A stretch of DNA of 64,000 bases, from assembly GCA_900317055.1 (NCBI GenBank), contig ONFF01000002.1, positions 150,224 to 214,223 on the forward strand. Direction: 5' to 3'. The stretch is from an uncultured Bacteroidales bacterium (GTDB lineage Bacteria; Bacteroidota; Bacteroidia; Bacteroidales; F082). Made by a program: the position numbers and the translations under genes. The notes under the pieces are model-generated. The model saw only the letters and a program-made list of their open reading frames with translations. It was not told the origin of the DNA and searched no databases. Below are positions 52,230 to 62,641 of the stretch, one piece after another (within the stretch, counting starts at the first letter, position 1; each line of letters opens with the position of its first letter).

Positions 52230-52262
52230 CAAAAGTATGAATAATTGTTTGTGTTTTCAAAA
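52230..52262 (-). promoter_or_regulatory. Bacteroides-type promoter for rfbA operon
   Basis: On the minus strand TTTTG (52258-52262), 20 bp spacer, TACTTTTG (52230-52237) matches TTTG/TAnnTTTG with standard spacing. It lies between the pnuC stop and rfbA and would drive the polymer operon with a leader of about 225 nt. Confidence 0.65.
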
Positions 52263-52278
52263 GAAGTCAAAGAATAAA

Positions 52279-52860
52279 TCAAACTATGCTGGTTTTCATC
52301 ATTTTCTTCCACTTGAAATAGCCAAACACGGCGATGACGACATACAAGGCATAAAGGCTGGCCTTGAAGGGGATGTCCTTGTAGAAATACAGGACACTGG
52401 TGACGATATCCACCACAATCCAGACGAACCATTGCTCCAAGTACTTGCGCGCCAAGGCCCAGATGCCCACGATGCTTAATGCTGTGGTGAAGGCATCGGC
52501 TACAGGGACATTGGAGTTGGTGAAACGGCTCAGCACGAAATAGATGAAGGCCCAGATGGCCAGGCCTACTCCGACCCAGATGAAGGCCATCTTCTTTGGC
52601 ATGTGCCGGATGGGGAGGTCCTTGGCCTTCTGCTTGTGCCGAATCCAGGCGATGAAGCCGTAGACGGTCATGGCCAGGTAGTAGAACTCCATGCCGCAGT
52701 CGGCGTAGAGGCCTTTCTGGTAATAGAGCACGATGCCCAAGGACTGCATCACGAAGCCCACGACCCACATCCATACGCTAGCTTTGTATTCCAGGAGGAT
52801 ATAGGCGAGGCCTAGAGCTGTGGTGGTGATGTCGAGCCAATGATGTGCTAGGAAATCCAT
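52279..52860 (-). CDS. pnuC: nicotinamide riboside/mononucleotide transporter PnuC
   Basis: 193 residues with about seven membrane segments and the family stretches LAYILLEYKASVWMWVVGFV, YYQKGLYADCGMEFYYLAM, YGFIAWIRHK and KYLEQWFVWIVVDIVTSVLY (W-x-x-x-D). Facilitates uptake of nicotinamide riboside in the inner membrane. It is unrelated to the polymer genes and lies between them and the GIY-YIG repeat region. Confidence 0.9.
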   Translation of the reverse strand: MDFLAHHWLDITTTALGLAYILLEYKASVWMWVVGFVMQSLGIVLYYQKGLYADCGMEFYYLAMTVYGFIAWIRHKQKAKDLPIRHMPKKMAFIWVGVGLAIWAFIYFVLSRFTNSNVPVADAFTTALSIVGIWALARKYLEQWFVWIVVDIVTSVLYFYKDIPFKASLYALYVVIAVFGYFKWKKMMKTSIV

Positions 52861-52878
52861 GGTAAGTCTATAATGATC

Positions 52879-53592
52879 GAGTGAGTCGTTTAGTGTCGGA
52901 GATAGCGGGTCTGGCGCCCGCTATGAGGGGTTTGGATGAGGGTGTGTCGTTTAGGGTGGGGTTTAGGGAAAGGGATACCCGAAGCCATCTCTCACGCTTA
53001 GGGTGTCTCCGTATCATAATACCCATTTTCATACGCCTCTTTTACAGATTGTATATACTCTTCATTCAATCCTATCGAATCTGCCAAGTCTTCCCATGTA
53101 GGATTGAAGTCGCTGATTAGCTTTTCTTTCCATTCCCTCCGCCATTTTTTCAATTGTTTTTCTCTGTGGATACCGTCAATAAGAAGATCATGGACTTCGT
53201 AATACACTAGTTTCTCTGTATTGTATCGGTCAGAAAAACCTGTATTGATACGGAGTTTATGTTCAGCCAACCTCCGTCTGAGGTTTCTGGTCACGCCTGT
53301 GTATAGGGTTGTGTTGTTTTTATTTGTGAGGATGTATACGATTCCTTGGAGAGGCATGAGGTATGAGTGTGTCGTTTAGTGTCGGAGATAGCGGGTCTGG
53401 CGCCCGCTATGAGGGGTTTGGATGAGGGTGTGTCGTTTAGGGTGGGGTTTAGGGAAAGGGATACCCGAAAGGGTGTGTCGTTTAGGGTGGGGTTTAGGGA
53501 AAGGGATACCCGAAAACAGCGCTTTATTTGAGTGACCCTAAGCGGGAGACCCTCATGGCGGGCTTGACCCGCCATCCCTCACGCTTAGGGCC
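52879..53592. mobile_element. REP-like hairpin repeats enclosing a GIY-YIG gene
   Basis: Repeat unit: cgtttagtgtcggagatagc, hairpin gatagcgggtctggcgcccg plus ctat, ggggtttggatgagggtg, cgtttagggtggggtttagg and gaaagggatacccgaa. One copy lies on the 3' side of the GIY-YIG gene (52888-52990) and another, with the second half doubled, on its 5' side (53367-53515). A second hairpin, tggcgggcttgacccgcca, closes the region at 53554-53572, inside the PIG-L gene end. Confidence 0.7.
52998..53357 (-). CDS. GIY-YIG nuclease, repeat-associated
   Basis: 119 residues: GIVYILTNKNNTTLYTGVTR (4-23; the paired I-V-Y and L-Y-T-G of the family), RRRLAEHK with catalytic Arg, and a later Glu (YYEVHD). Then IHREKQLKKWRREWKEKLI. 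The tail SIGLNEEYIQSVKEAYENGY is also found in the remnant at 58069-58188. Single-domain members could nick DNA at hairpins; target unknown. Its stop codon is inside the repeat (cgcttaggg). Confidence 0.87.
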   Translation of the reverse strand: MPLQGIVYILTNKNNTTLYTGVTRNLRRRLAEHKLRINTGFSDRYNTEKLVYYEVHDLLIDGIHREKQLKKWRREWKEKLISDFNPTWEDLADSIGLNEEYIQSVKEAYENGYYDTETP

Positions 53593-54980
53593 ATTCTCTC
53601 TGCCAAAGCCACAAACTCCTTCGCCGTCATTTCCTTCAAGAAAATCAGTCCATGGGTAGCGCGGATGAGCGGGTGGGCGTTTTCGTAGAAGAAATCCTTC
53701 CCAAGGATGAACTGCACGTCTTTGTAATTCTTCACCCAGATTGTCTCTGCTAATTCGCTGAAAGGACCATCAAAATCTGGATTGGGAAACTCCGCCTTGA
53801 CCTGTGTGAGATAGCTGTCCTTGAAGGCCTTCTCGAAGACGGCAAAGGCGTTGAGCGAGACGGGCACGTAGACATTGGCCTCGGCAGGATGGAAAGTCGA
53901 CCAGACATTGCGGTAGCCAAAGATCCTCAACTTGCTGAGGTCTGCTTCCTCACCCCACAGTCTGACAGCCTCGGCAATGCTTTGCATGACCTTGTAGTGC
54001 GTGTTGGGACCTTGACCCTCCGAGTCGATGGCGACGCTGATGACGGTGGGCTTCAATTCTCGGAATTGGTTGAGGATGGGCTCAACATCGCGGGAAAAAA
54101 CAGGTCCTTGAGCCTGTCGACACGCCAGTCCATTATTAGTCGGCCCTTCGGCCCTTCGACCCTGCTCAGGAACCGCGGGCTCAGGGTCCTCTGTCCTACT
54201 CTCATACAGTCCCAGCCGTAAGTGATGGATATGGTCCAAGGCGGTACCGGTATAGGCCCACACAAGCTCCTCTTCAAATTCGCGGATCTCGCCTTTGAGC
54301 TTCTGAATCTCATGGCTGTTGGGCTTGCCCTCCTTGAGGTTCCCAATCTCCATCTTGAAACGCGTCTCGACATCGTCGACGCTCTTCAATCCCCAAAGAC
54401 CTACGGCATCGCGGAGAATGCGGTGACAAAAGCCACGGCGCATCTCGTCGGGGTTGCGACGGGCGACATTGTCGAGGTAATGGTGGATGTCTTTCTCCTG
54501 CTTGAACCGATAGCCCTGCTCGAAGAAATCGGGGTAGCGCACCATTTGGATGCGGCCTTGATGCAAGTAGTCCAAGGTGTCTTCCATGGCCTTCTGCAAG
54601 AAGGCATCGGTGACGCTGTGGTAGCCCGAAGTCATGATGGCAAAATGCACCTGGTTCTTGGGTGAGCGCAGCTGCCTGTTGATGAAGGGCATGATGCCAA
54701 GCATAATGTCGTCGTGATGCGGACCCGTGTGGTAGATCACCTCATTCTCAAAGGACTGTGCACCACGCCAGAGCTTGGCTTCCACATCGGCGATGACTTC
54801 CTGCACTCTTTCCAGACTGAGGTCGGGAATGCGAGAGCAGCGCGGGTCGTTCTGCAGGTCTTCGAGCGTCAGCCTATGGGCGTAACGGTCTAGGGTCTTG
54901 CAGAGGCCGAGCACAGCATGTTCGGTCTTCTCAAAAGTCCAAGTGCCGTCGAAGTATGATGGATCGGTTTTAGGGAACAT
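53553..54980 (-). CDS. PIG-L-family deacetylase-like protein with two repeat-derived parts
   Basis: 475 residues. PIG-L signature HTGPHHDDIMLGI (84-96) with metal-binding His/Asp pair, and RLWGEEADLSKLRIFGYR later. The sequence resembles the C-terminal half of Bacteroidales NagB-like fusion proteins, so it may remove an N-acetyl group from an amino sugar. Residues 261-296 (SRTEDPEPAVPEQGRRAEGP onward) come from gtcgacaggctcaagg-type repeats in frame. The last ten residues (SVRDGGSSPP) and the stop codon lie in hairpin ggcgggtcaagcccgcc. The rest is normal. Confidence 0.75.
   Translation of the reverse strand: MFPKTDPSYFDGTWTFEKTEHAVLGLCKTLDRYAHRLTLEDLQNDPRCSRIPDLSLERVQEVIADVEAKLWRGAQSFENEVIYHTGPHHDDIMLGIMPFINRQLRSPKNQVHFAIMTSGYHSVTDAFLQKAMEDTLDYLHQGRIQMVRYPDFFEQGYRFKQEKDIHHYLDNVARRNPDEMRRGFCHRILRDAVGLWGLKSVDDVETRFKMEIGNLKEGKPNSHEIQKLKGEIREFEEELVWAYTGTALDHIHHLRLGLYESRTEDPEPAVPEQGRRAEGPTNNGLACRQAQGPVFSRDVEPILNQFRELKPTVISVAIDSEGQGPNTHYKVMQSIAEAVRLWGEEADLSKLRIFGYRNVWSTFHPAEANVYVPVSLNAFAVFEKAFKDSYLTQVKAEFPNPDFDGPFSELAETIWVKNYKDVQFILGKDFFYENAHPLIRATHGLIFLKEMTAKEFVALAERMALSVRDGGSSPP
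54093..54200 (-). repeat. gtcgacaggctcaagg-type repeat in frame in PIG-L gene
   Basis: Minus strand contains ggaccctgagcccgcggttc, cagggtcgaagggccgaagg and gtcgacaggctcaaggacc. The frame is kept over 36 codons. Confidence 0.6.
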
Positions 54981-54986
54981 GATTAT

Positions 54987-56285
54987 TTAATCCCGCTTAA
55001 AGATATCCCTTGTATACACTTTCTCCTTCACGTCGTCCAACACGCTATCGTAACGGTTGGCGATGATCGCCTGACTCATGGCCTTGAACTTGGCCATGTC
55101 GTTGACCACCAGGCTGCCGAAGAAGGTAGTGCCATCCTCCAAGGTCGGCTCATAGATGATGACCTCCGCGCCCTTGGCCTTGATGCGCTTCATCACGCCT
55201 TGTATGCTGCTCTGACGGAAGTTGTCGCTGTTCGACTTCATCGTCAGGCGGTACACGCCGATGATGCAACGGTGCTCATGGGCAGCATTGTATTGACCTT
55301 GGTCGTAGTAGTCATAATACCCTGCTTTTTTCAGCACTTGGTCAGCAATGAAATCCTTGCGGGTGCGGTTGCTCTCCACGATGGCGCGGATAAGATCCTC
55401 TGGCACATCTTCGTAATTGGCCAACAATTGCTTGGTGTCCTTGGGCAAGCAGTAACCGCCATAACCAAAACTGGGGTTATTGTAGTGACTGCCAATGCGT
55501 GGGTCGAGACAAATGCCATCGATAATGGCTTGGGTATCAAGACCTTTCACCTCGGCGTAGGTGTCCAGTTCATTGAAATAGCTTACGCGTAATGCAAGAT
55601 AAGTATTGGCGAAAAGCTTCACGGCCTCGGCTTCTTTCATGCCCATGAAAAGAATTGGCACATCCTGCTTGATGGCACCCTGCTGAAGCAACATCGCAAA
55701 TTGATGCGCCTTTTCTTCAAGATCAGAACAAGCCAATCGCTTTATGGCTTCGTTCTCCAAATCAAAACCCTCGATAGGTTTCGGATAACCCACAATGATA
55801 CGGCTGGGATAGAGGTTGTCATACAACGCCTTGCTTTCGCGCAAAAACTCGGGTGAGAACAAGAGGTTAAACTTCTTCACACCCTTGGCTGCATACTTCA
55901 CATAAAGGCTACGAGTGTAACCCACCGGGATGGTGCTCTTGATCACCATTACAGCATCAGGGTTGACCGACAGCACTAAATCTATGACCTCTTCCACATG
56001 GCTTGTGTCAAAGAAGTTCTTCTGCGGGTCGTAGTTGGTCGGAGCGGCAATGACGACAAACTCGGCATCCTTGTAGGCCGATGCACCGTCAAGAGTAGCG
56101 GTCAGGTCAAGATCCTTTTCAGCCAGATATTTTTCGATGTATTCATCCTGAATAGGTGACTTCCTTTGGTTGATAAGTTCGACCTTTTGAGGGATGACAT
56201 CCACTGCCACCACATGGTTGTGTTGCGCCAACAAGGTGGCGATGCTCAGGCCGACATAGCCTGTGCCTGCTACTGCGATGTTCAT
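54987..56285 (-). CDS. ugd: UDP-glucose 6-dehydrogenase
   Basis: 432 residues. NAD loop [63 protein letters not shown] and catalytic Cys279 in [14 protein letters not shown]. The SPEFLRE and [11 protein letters not shown] forms mark the UDP-glucose type. Makes UDP-glucuronic acid. 6 bp upstream of the PIG-L gene. Confidence 0.93.
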   Translation of the reverse strand: MNIAVAGTGYVGLSIATLLAQHNHVVAVDVIPQKVELINQRKSPIQDEYIEKYLAEKDLDLTATLDGASAYKDAEFVVIAAPTNYDPQKNFFDTSHVEEVIDLVLSVNPDAVMVIKSTIPVGYTRSLYVKYAAKGVKKFNLLFSPEFLRESKALYDNLYPSRIIVGYPKPIEGFDLENEAIKRLACSDLEEKAHQFAMLLQQGAIKQDVPILFMGMKEAEAVKLFANTYLALRVSYFNELDTYAEVKGLDTQAIIDGICLDPRIGSHYNNPSFGYGGYCLPKDTKQLLANYEDVPEDLIRAIVESNRTRKDFIADQVLKKAGYYDYYDQGQYNAAHEHRCIIGVYRLTMKSNSDNFRQSSIQGVMKRIKAKGAEVIIYEPTLEDGTTFFGSLVVNDMAKFKAMSQAIIANRYDSVLDDVKEKVYTRDIFKRD

Positions 56286-56476
56286 TGTTTGTTATTTTAC
56301 AGTTTGAACAGGCTTTTGAAGGCATGTCATCCCTGCGGTTGGCAGTGCGCGAGCATGGGATCTATGGCTTCAAAAGCCGTCTGGTTTTTTATTTATTCGA
56401 GCCGCCTCCCATAGATTCCCTCCTTCCCCACCAGCCTCTGTTGGAATGACATGGGAGTCTAGCATTAACCTAAAAA

Positions 56477-57745
56477 CTACAATCTACCGTCAATAATATC
56501 CCTAGGCAGAATGCCCTTCACGTCATAAATGACACCATTGTCCTTCACAAAGGCCTTCACATCCATGTTAAGGAACTCCTTATGAGCCACAGCGAGGATG
56601 ACCGCGTCGAATTGGGCTTTCGGGACTTCGTTGGTCACCGTCACGCCATACTCCTGGAACACATGCTCAGCATTGGCCCAAGGGTCATAGACCGTGATGT
56701 TGGGGGTGTATTCGCGCAATGTGTGGTAGATGTCAACCACCTTGGTGTTGCGGATGTCGGGGCAGTTCTCCTTGAAAGTGATGCCCAAGATTAGGATCTT
56801 GGCGTTCTTCACCATCACACCCTTCTTGTTCATGCACTTGATGGTTTGGTTGGCCACATAAGCACCCATGCCGTCGTTCAGTCTTCTTGAGGCATGCATG
56901 ATGCGGGGCAACACGCCATAAACCTGAGCCTTCTGGATGAGATAGTATGGGTCGACGCTGATGCAGTGGCCACCGACGAGACCAGGACTCAGCTTGATGA
57001 AGTTCCATTTGCTGCTGGCGGCTTCAATCACATCGTGCGTGTCGATACCCATGGCATTGAAAATCTTCGCCAATTCGTTCATGAAGGCGATGTTGACGTC
57101 ACGCTGTGAATTCTCTATAATCTTGCTAGCCTCAGCCACCTTGATGCTCGGGGCCTTGTGCGTGCCATTGACGAGGACGCTGTTGTAGACTTCGTCCACA
57201 TAATCGGCAATTTCCGGTGTGGAACCAGAGGTCACTTTCTTAATCTTTTCAACAGTGTGCTGCTTGTCGCCGGGGTTGATGCGCTCGGGGCTATAGCCAG
57301 CATAGAAGTCGACATTGAACCTCAGTCCGCTGACACGCTCCACCACGGGCAGGCATTCCTCTTCGGTCACGCCAGGATAGACAGTGCTTTCGTACACCAC
57401 CACATCACCCTTGCTGATGACCTTGCCGACGGTCTCGGAGGCTCCCCATAAGGGACGCAAGTCGGGGCGGTTGTCGCTGTCGACAGGAGTGGGCACGGCC
57501 ACCACATAGAAGTTGCACTTTTTGATTTCCTCAAGGTTGGTGGTGCAAAGGAAGCCGTGGTTCTTGATGGCATCTTGAAGCAGCTCGTCGCTGACTTCAA
57601 GGGTAGCGTCGTGACCCGTCATCAGGGCATCCACACGACGCTGGTTCATGTCGAATCCGATGGTTTCGAACTTCGTTGAAAACAGGCGGGCAAGGGGCAG
57701 ACCCACATAGCCGAGGCCTATCACACAGATTTTTGTGTCTTTCAT
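56477..57745 (-). CDS. nucleotide-sugar dehydrogenase, TviB/WbpA type (second copy)
   Basis: 422 residues, collinear with 4553-5821: GLGYVGLPLARLF, YSPERINPGDKQHTVE, AEASKIIENSQRDVNIAF and catalytic cysteine in GGHCISVDPYYLIQKA (about residue 261). The loop SSKWNFIKLSPGLVGG and the DPYYLIQKAQVYG stretch differ from the first copy, so substrates may differ, for example UDP-GlcNAc against UDP-GalNAc or UDP-ManNAc. The Gfo/Idh gene upstream would act on UDP-GlcNAcA, which favours the UDP-GlcNAc reaction here. Confidence 0.87.
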   Translation of the reverse strand: MKDTKICVIGLGYVGLPLARLFSTKFETIGFDMNQRRVDALMTGHDATLEVSDELLQDAIKNHGFLCTTNLEEIKKCNFYVVAVPTPVDSDNRPDLRPLWGASETVGKVISKGDVVVYESTVYPGVTEEECLPVVERVSGLRFNVDFYAGYSPERINPGDKQHTVEKIKKVTSGSTPEIADYVDEVYNSVLVNGTHKAPSIKVAEASKIIENSQRDVNIAFMNELAKIFNAMGIDTHDVIEAASSKWNFIKLSPGLVGGHCISVDPYYLIQKAQVYGVLPRIMHASRRLNDGMGAYVANQTIKCMNKKGVMVKNAKILILGITFKENCPDIRNTKVVDIYHTLREYTPNITVYDPWANAEHVFQEYGVTVTNEVPKAQFDAVILAVAHKEFLNMDVKAFVKDNGVIYDVKGILPRDIIDGRL

Positions 57746-57787
57746 TATATTTATTTATTTGCTATGACTATAAAAAGCTAGAAGTAG

Positions 57788-58068
57788 TTGGTTCGTGTCA
57801 GGGATAGCGGGTCAAGCCCGCTATGAGGGGTTTGGGGGTGAGATAGTCGTTTGGGTTGAGTTTTGGTTAAGTACTTGGAAATGGCTATCAGAGGTTGTCG
57901 GTTCGTGTCAGGGATAGCGGGTCAAGCCCGCTATGAGGGGTTTGGGGGAAAGACAGTCGTTTGGGTTGAGTTTTGGTTAAGTACTTGGAAATGGCTATCA
58001 GAAAAACAGGGCTTTATTGAGGAACCCAGAGCGGGAGACCCTCATGGCGGGCAAGGACCCGCCATCCC
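57788..58068. repeat. 110-bp tandem repeat with hairpins
   Basis: Two copies with a 110 bp period (gttcgtgtcagggatagcgg at 57791 and 57901). Each has hairpin atagcgggtcaagcccgcta plus t, then tttgggttgagttttggtta and gtacttggaaatggctatca. They are followed by acagggctttattgaggaac and hairpin tggcgggcaaggacccgcca (58045-58064). The same block recurs at 63694-63977. Confidence 0.75.
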
Positions 58069-58188
58069 TCACGCTTTGGGACTTCCTGCTACTAATGCTC
58101 CTGTATCGTATGTTTCTTTTACGCTTTGTATATACTCTTCATCCACGCCAATGTCTTCTGTCAAGTCCTTCCACTCCGGATAAAAGAC
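58069..58188 (-). pseudogene. C-terminal remnant of a GIY-YIG nuclease gene
   Basis: Forty codons read VFYPEWKDLTEDIGVDEEYI, then QSVKETYDTG and a stop at 58069-58071. This aligns with the end of the intact GIY-YIG protein at 52998-53357 (FNPTWEDLADSIGLNEEYIQ, SVKEAYENG). The N-terminal catalytic part is missing; the Gfo/Idh stop codon lies 26 bp upstream. As in the intact copy, the stop lies within ccctcacgcttnggg at the repeat edge. Confidence 0.75.
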
Positions 58189-58214
58189 ATATTATCTTGC
58201 CTAAGGCAGCCACA

Positions 58215-59297
<1,083 letters not shown>

Positions 59298-60089
59298 TTA
59301 CAAATTATTCTTTTCGATATCCTTAAAGTACTTCACCGTACCGTAGGTCATTTCATCGCAGGCGGCGTCATCGCAGACAATGATGCCTTTCGGATGCATT
59401 TGCAGCACGCTGACGGTCCACATTTGACTAACGGAACCCTCTATGGCATGGGCCAAAGCACGGGCTTTGCCGTGACCATTGGCCAAAATCATCACTTCAC
59501 GGCTGTCCATGACAGTACCTACACCCACGGTGAGGGCAGTCTTCGGCACTTTATTGATATCGTTGTCGAAGAAGCGGGAATTGGCGATGATTGTATCAGA
59601 AGTGAGGGTCTTCACGCGAGTGCGAGAAGTCAAAGAGCTGCCGGGCTCGTTGAAGGCGATGTGGCCATCAGGACCAATGCCGCCCATAAAGAGGTCGATG
59701 CCGCCGTAGCTCTTGATCTTTTCCTCATAGCGGGCACACTCGGCCTCAAGGTCTTCAGCGTTGCCGTTCAAGATGTTGACATTCTCCTTCTTGATGTCGA
59801 TGTGCTTGAAGAAGTTGTTCCACATGAAGCTGTGGTAGCTCTCGGGATGGTCCTCAGGGATGCGGACATATTCATCCATGTTGAAGGTGACCACATTCTT
59901 GAAGGAGACTTGACCTTTCTTGTAAAGCTTTACCAGTTCCTTATAGGTACCGATAGGCGTGGAGCCTGTAGGCAAACCCAGAATGAAGGGTTTCTTAGCG
60001 GTTGGCTTGAAGGCATTGATGCGTTCAACGATATGGTTAGCAGCCCAACGCGACATGGCGTCGTAGTTTTTTTCGATAATGACTCTCAT
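59298..60089 (-). CDS. nagB: glucosamine-6-phosphate deaminase
   Basis: 263 residues: [72 protein letters not shown] and [17 protein letters not shown]. Converts glucosamine-6-phosphate to fructose-6-phosphate and ammonia, linking amino-sugar supply with central metabolism. Standard length. It lies between two solo palindromes. Confidence 0.95.
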   Translation of the reverse strand: MRVIIEKNYDAMSRWAANHIVERINAFKPTAKKPFILGLPTGSTPIGTYKELVKLYKKGQVSFKNVVTFNMDEYVRIPEDHPESYHSFMWNNFFKHIDIKKENVNILNGNAEDLEAECARYEEKIKSYGGIDLFMGGIGPDGHIAFNEPGSSLTSRTRVKTLTSDTIIANSRFFDNDINKVPKTALTVGVGTVMDSREVMILANGHGKARALAHAIEGSVSQMWTVSVLQMHPKGIIVCDDAACDEMTYGTVKYFKDIEKNNL

Positions 60090-60099
60090 TGTATATAGT

Positions 60100-60242
60100 T
60101 TTTAGTTGTTCAGTTATTCAGTTGTTCAGTTATTTGGTGGCTTCTGGCTTCTGGCCTCTGGCTATTGGCAACATCACGAAAAGTTTGTGAGTTTACATCT
60201 ATCGTGGAGCGGCCAATAGCCAGTAGCCAATGGCCAGTAGCC
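60100..60242. repeat. gttcagttatt repeats and second ggcttctgg palindrome
   Basis: First gttcagttattcagttgttc units (60108-60136), then ggcttctggcttctggcctc and tggctattgg, mirrored by ccaatagccagtagccaatg and gccagtagcc. About 50 bp in the centre, no ORF. Confidence 0.62.
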
Positions 60243-62450
60243 TCAATGGCTTTTTCTGTATTTTTGAATTAATGCAATGAATTCCTCGGTTTCCTTGCGA
60301 ATCTGTTTGACGAAACTGACGTCGTCGATGCTGCCGACAACGGCCAGTTTCTCATCCTCGTTACGGAAGGTGGCGTTACGGAATTCGTTCTCGTAGTCTT
60401 TCTTGCGGCTTTCGTACACTTGGTCGCAGATGAAATGCTGGATACGGATGGCTTCATCCAAATTCTCATGCCACATCTCTTCGGTGAGCACATCCGTCTC
60501 ATCCTTGTAAAGGAACATCAACGCAAAGTAGGCATGATGCAGCTTCTCAGCCTGATAGTTTTCCCAAAGCTCATCATAGCGGTGATGGATTTCATCCCAA
60601 GTGTTGAGCACACCATCACGAATGTCAGCGCGCAACTGGTCGGCATATTCCACAGGCATAGTCTGGCCACCGAGGTTGATCCACTTGCGGAGGCGTTTGC
60701 CTTTCATGTGGTTCACGATGGTCTCCATATCGATGTCGGGATGGCTTTCCAAGTAATGCATCAAGGTCTTGACGGCGTAGTAAATGATCATGTCGCCATA
60801 GGCATGGTAAGCCTCCAAAGGCTTGAGGATGCGTACTTTACGTTTGCCTTTTTCCATGTGTTCACCGAAAACCTCCAAGGACTTCACCGTATCGGGTTCG
60901 TTGTCAAGAAGGTTCTTACCGCATTCGCGCAAGTCGTAATACTCGTATTTCTCAGGATCTTCGCCCTTAGTGCGAAGATAAGCCTTGGCTACCCAAACTT
61001 CGAGCAACTTGCGCCCTTCGATGATTTCTTCAACGGTGTCGGGGGCAAGGGTTTCGAACTCGATGTTTTGGATCTTGCGTTTGCGCTTATCGCGACTGAT
61101 GTATTTCGATGTGTTGCGCGCAATGGCGTACATGTTGTACATCCACCAATAGGCGGGCATGACCTCCAGCTCGTTCTTGGTCGTGTTGTTGTTGACCAAG
61201 CAGAAAGGCAACATGATGTTGAGTTCGCTGGGATAGTCGGCCTTCGACAGCAAGGTGAATGAGGCGAACTTCGACGAGTGCTTCACGCTGGAGCAGAGCC
61301 CAGGCCAGAAGCCACGCGAGGCCACAATCTCGCCATCGGTAGCGCGGCTGTTGTGGTTGGAACCCATGGTGGCACCGGCAGCCATATTGCTCTGTCCCAT
61401 CACGCAAGCCGAGATGAGGAAGGAGTTGTTATGATGCTGCTCGTGCGAGGGGAAGATGAGGTTGTTCAGCACCTCGCAGCACGAGATAGTGGAGTTGTCG
61501 CCCAAGACAGAGTGAATGAGGCGTGCACCATATTTCAGGTTGCAGTTGTCGCCCAACACGAAACGGGTGGCCACTACGGAATAGAAAATACGGCAACCAT
61601 ACCCGGTCACACCATTCACCAAGATGACCCCTTCACCGATTTGCGAAGGCTCCTCTTCCGAAGAGTTGATGGTGATATTTTTCAGTTTGCTGGCCCCTTT
61701 GATATAACAATGCGGTCCAACCTTGGCATCTTTCAGAATCCAGCAGTTCTTGATGACGCACGATTCGCCAATAGTGCCGTAATATCCACGGTGGAAGTCG
61801 ACGCTGGCCTGGGTGATTTCCTTGAGGCGTTCCTGCAACTTGGTGTCGTCGGTATATTTCGCCCAAAGGTAGGCATCGGCCGTGATCATGCCATCAAAAG
61901 GCAAGATTTTACGGCTCCCGATTTCGTTCATCACCTCAAGCCACACACGCACATCTTCGGGCTCGCCTTCCTTGATGGTGCCGTTGCCGAATTTGGAGTG
62001 GTCGGTGGTAGAGATTTCCTGAATGTTGAAGAGGATACTTCTATCGCCAATGATGTAGTTGGCCATGTAATGCACATCGTGGATGGCCACATCATCGCCG
62101 ATGTCGCACGAAATGATGCTGCTGTTGGAAATACCGACCGGCACACGAAGGTCGTGATATTGCAACACCTTACGGTTGATGCGACCGATGCGCACCATGC
62201 CGAAGAAATGGTTGTTGTGCACCATGTTGGTATCGAACTCGTCCGTCACCCAAATGTCGTCCCAATTGGTGGCTGAGTTGCTGTTTTTCACCAAGCGTTC
62301 TATCTCATCGGTATGCAAGTGCCGCCAACCACCTTGCGGTTTTTTCACCTGTTGGTTGCGGTAGTAGTATTCGTCGTGACCATGCAAGTACTTCTCATCA
62401 ATGAAGTTCTTGTAAATCCGGTCGTAGTCAATGATAGTTACTTTATCCAT
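60243..62450 (-). CDS. DUF4954-type protein with beta-helix domain
   Basis: 735 residues. The N-terminal 400 residues contain a left-handed beta-helix (for example IGESCVIKNCWILKDAKVGP, NCNLKYGARLIHSVLGDNST, ACVMGQSNMAAGATMGSNHN) resembling sugar-phosphate acyl- or nucleotidyltransferases. The C-terminal part is helical. It matches the large Bacteroidetes family annotated DUF4954, whose biochemical role is not known; position next to nagB and galE suggests sugar metabolism. A few residues before the stop (KYRKSH) end in a repeat. Confidence 0.8.
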   Translation of the reverse strand: MDKVTIIDYDRIYKNFIDEKYLHGHDEYYYRNQQVKKPQGGWRHLHTDEIERLVKNSNSATNWDDIWVTDEFDTNMVHNNHFFGMVRIGRINRKVLQYHDLRVPVGISNSSIISCDIGDDVAIHDVHYMANYIIGDRSILFNIQEISTTDHSKFGNGTIKEGEPEDVRVWLEVMNEIGSRKILPFDGMITADAYLWAKYTDDTKLQERLKEITQASVDFHRGYYGTIGESCVIKNCWILKDAKVGPHCYIKGASKLKNITINSSEEEPSQIGEGVILVNGVTGYGCRIFYSVVATRFVLGDNCNLKYGARLIHSVLGDNSTISCCEVLNNLIFPSHEQHHNNSFLISACVMGQSNMAAGATMGSNHNSRATDGEIVASRGFWPGLCSSVKHSSKFASFTLLSKADYPSELNIMLPFCLVNNNTTKNELEVMPAYWWMYNMYAIARNTSKYISRDKRKRKIQNIEFETLAPDTVEEIIEGRKLLEVWVAKAYLRTKGEDPEKYEYYDLRECGKNLLDNEPDTVKSLEVFGEHMEKGKRKVRILKPLEAYHAYGDMIIYYAVKTLMHYLESHPDIDMETIVNHMKGKRLRKWINLGGQTMPVEYADQLRADIRDGVLNTWDEIHHRYDELWENYQAEKLHHAYFALMFLYKDETDVLTEEMWHENLDEAIRIQHFICDQVYESRKKDYENEFRNATFRNEDEKLAVVGSIDDVSFVKQIRKETEEFIALIQKYRKSH

Positions 62451-62641
62451 TTATGTTTGTTAGTATTTATTTATTTAGTTTTCAATTCGTTAGCTATTCC
62501 TTTATCCTTTTGACTAGGGTTGGGGGTAGACCCGTCATCCCTGTTAAGAATTACGGAAATGGACTGACAACGACACCATAGCGTTTGCCGTTATGCTTGA
62601 AAACCGATGGATAAAAAATCATGAGCATATGAGTGAATGTA

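Noticed and set aside
60420-62276. Long plus-strand open frames (280 and 332 codons) opposite the DUF4954-type gene
   Set aside because: They mirror the codon bias of the minus-strand gene and show no family signature.
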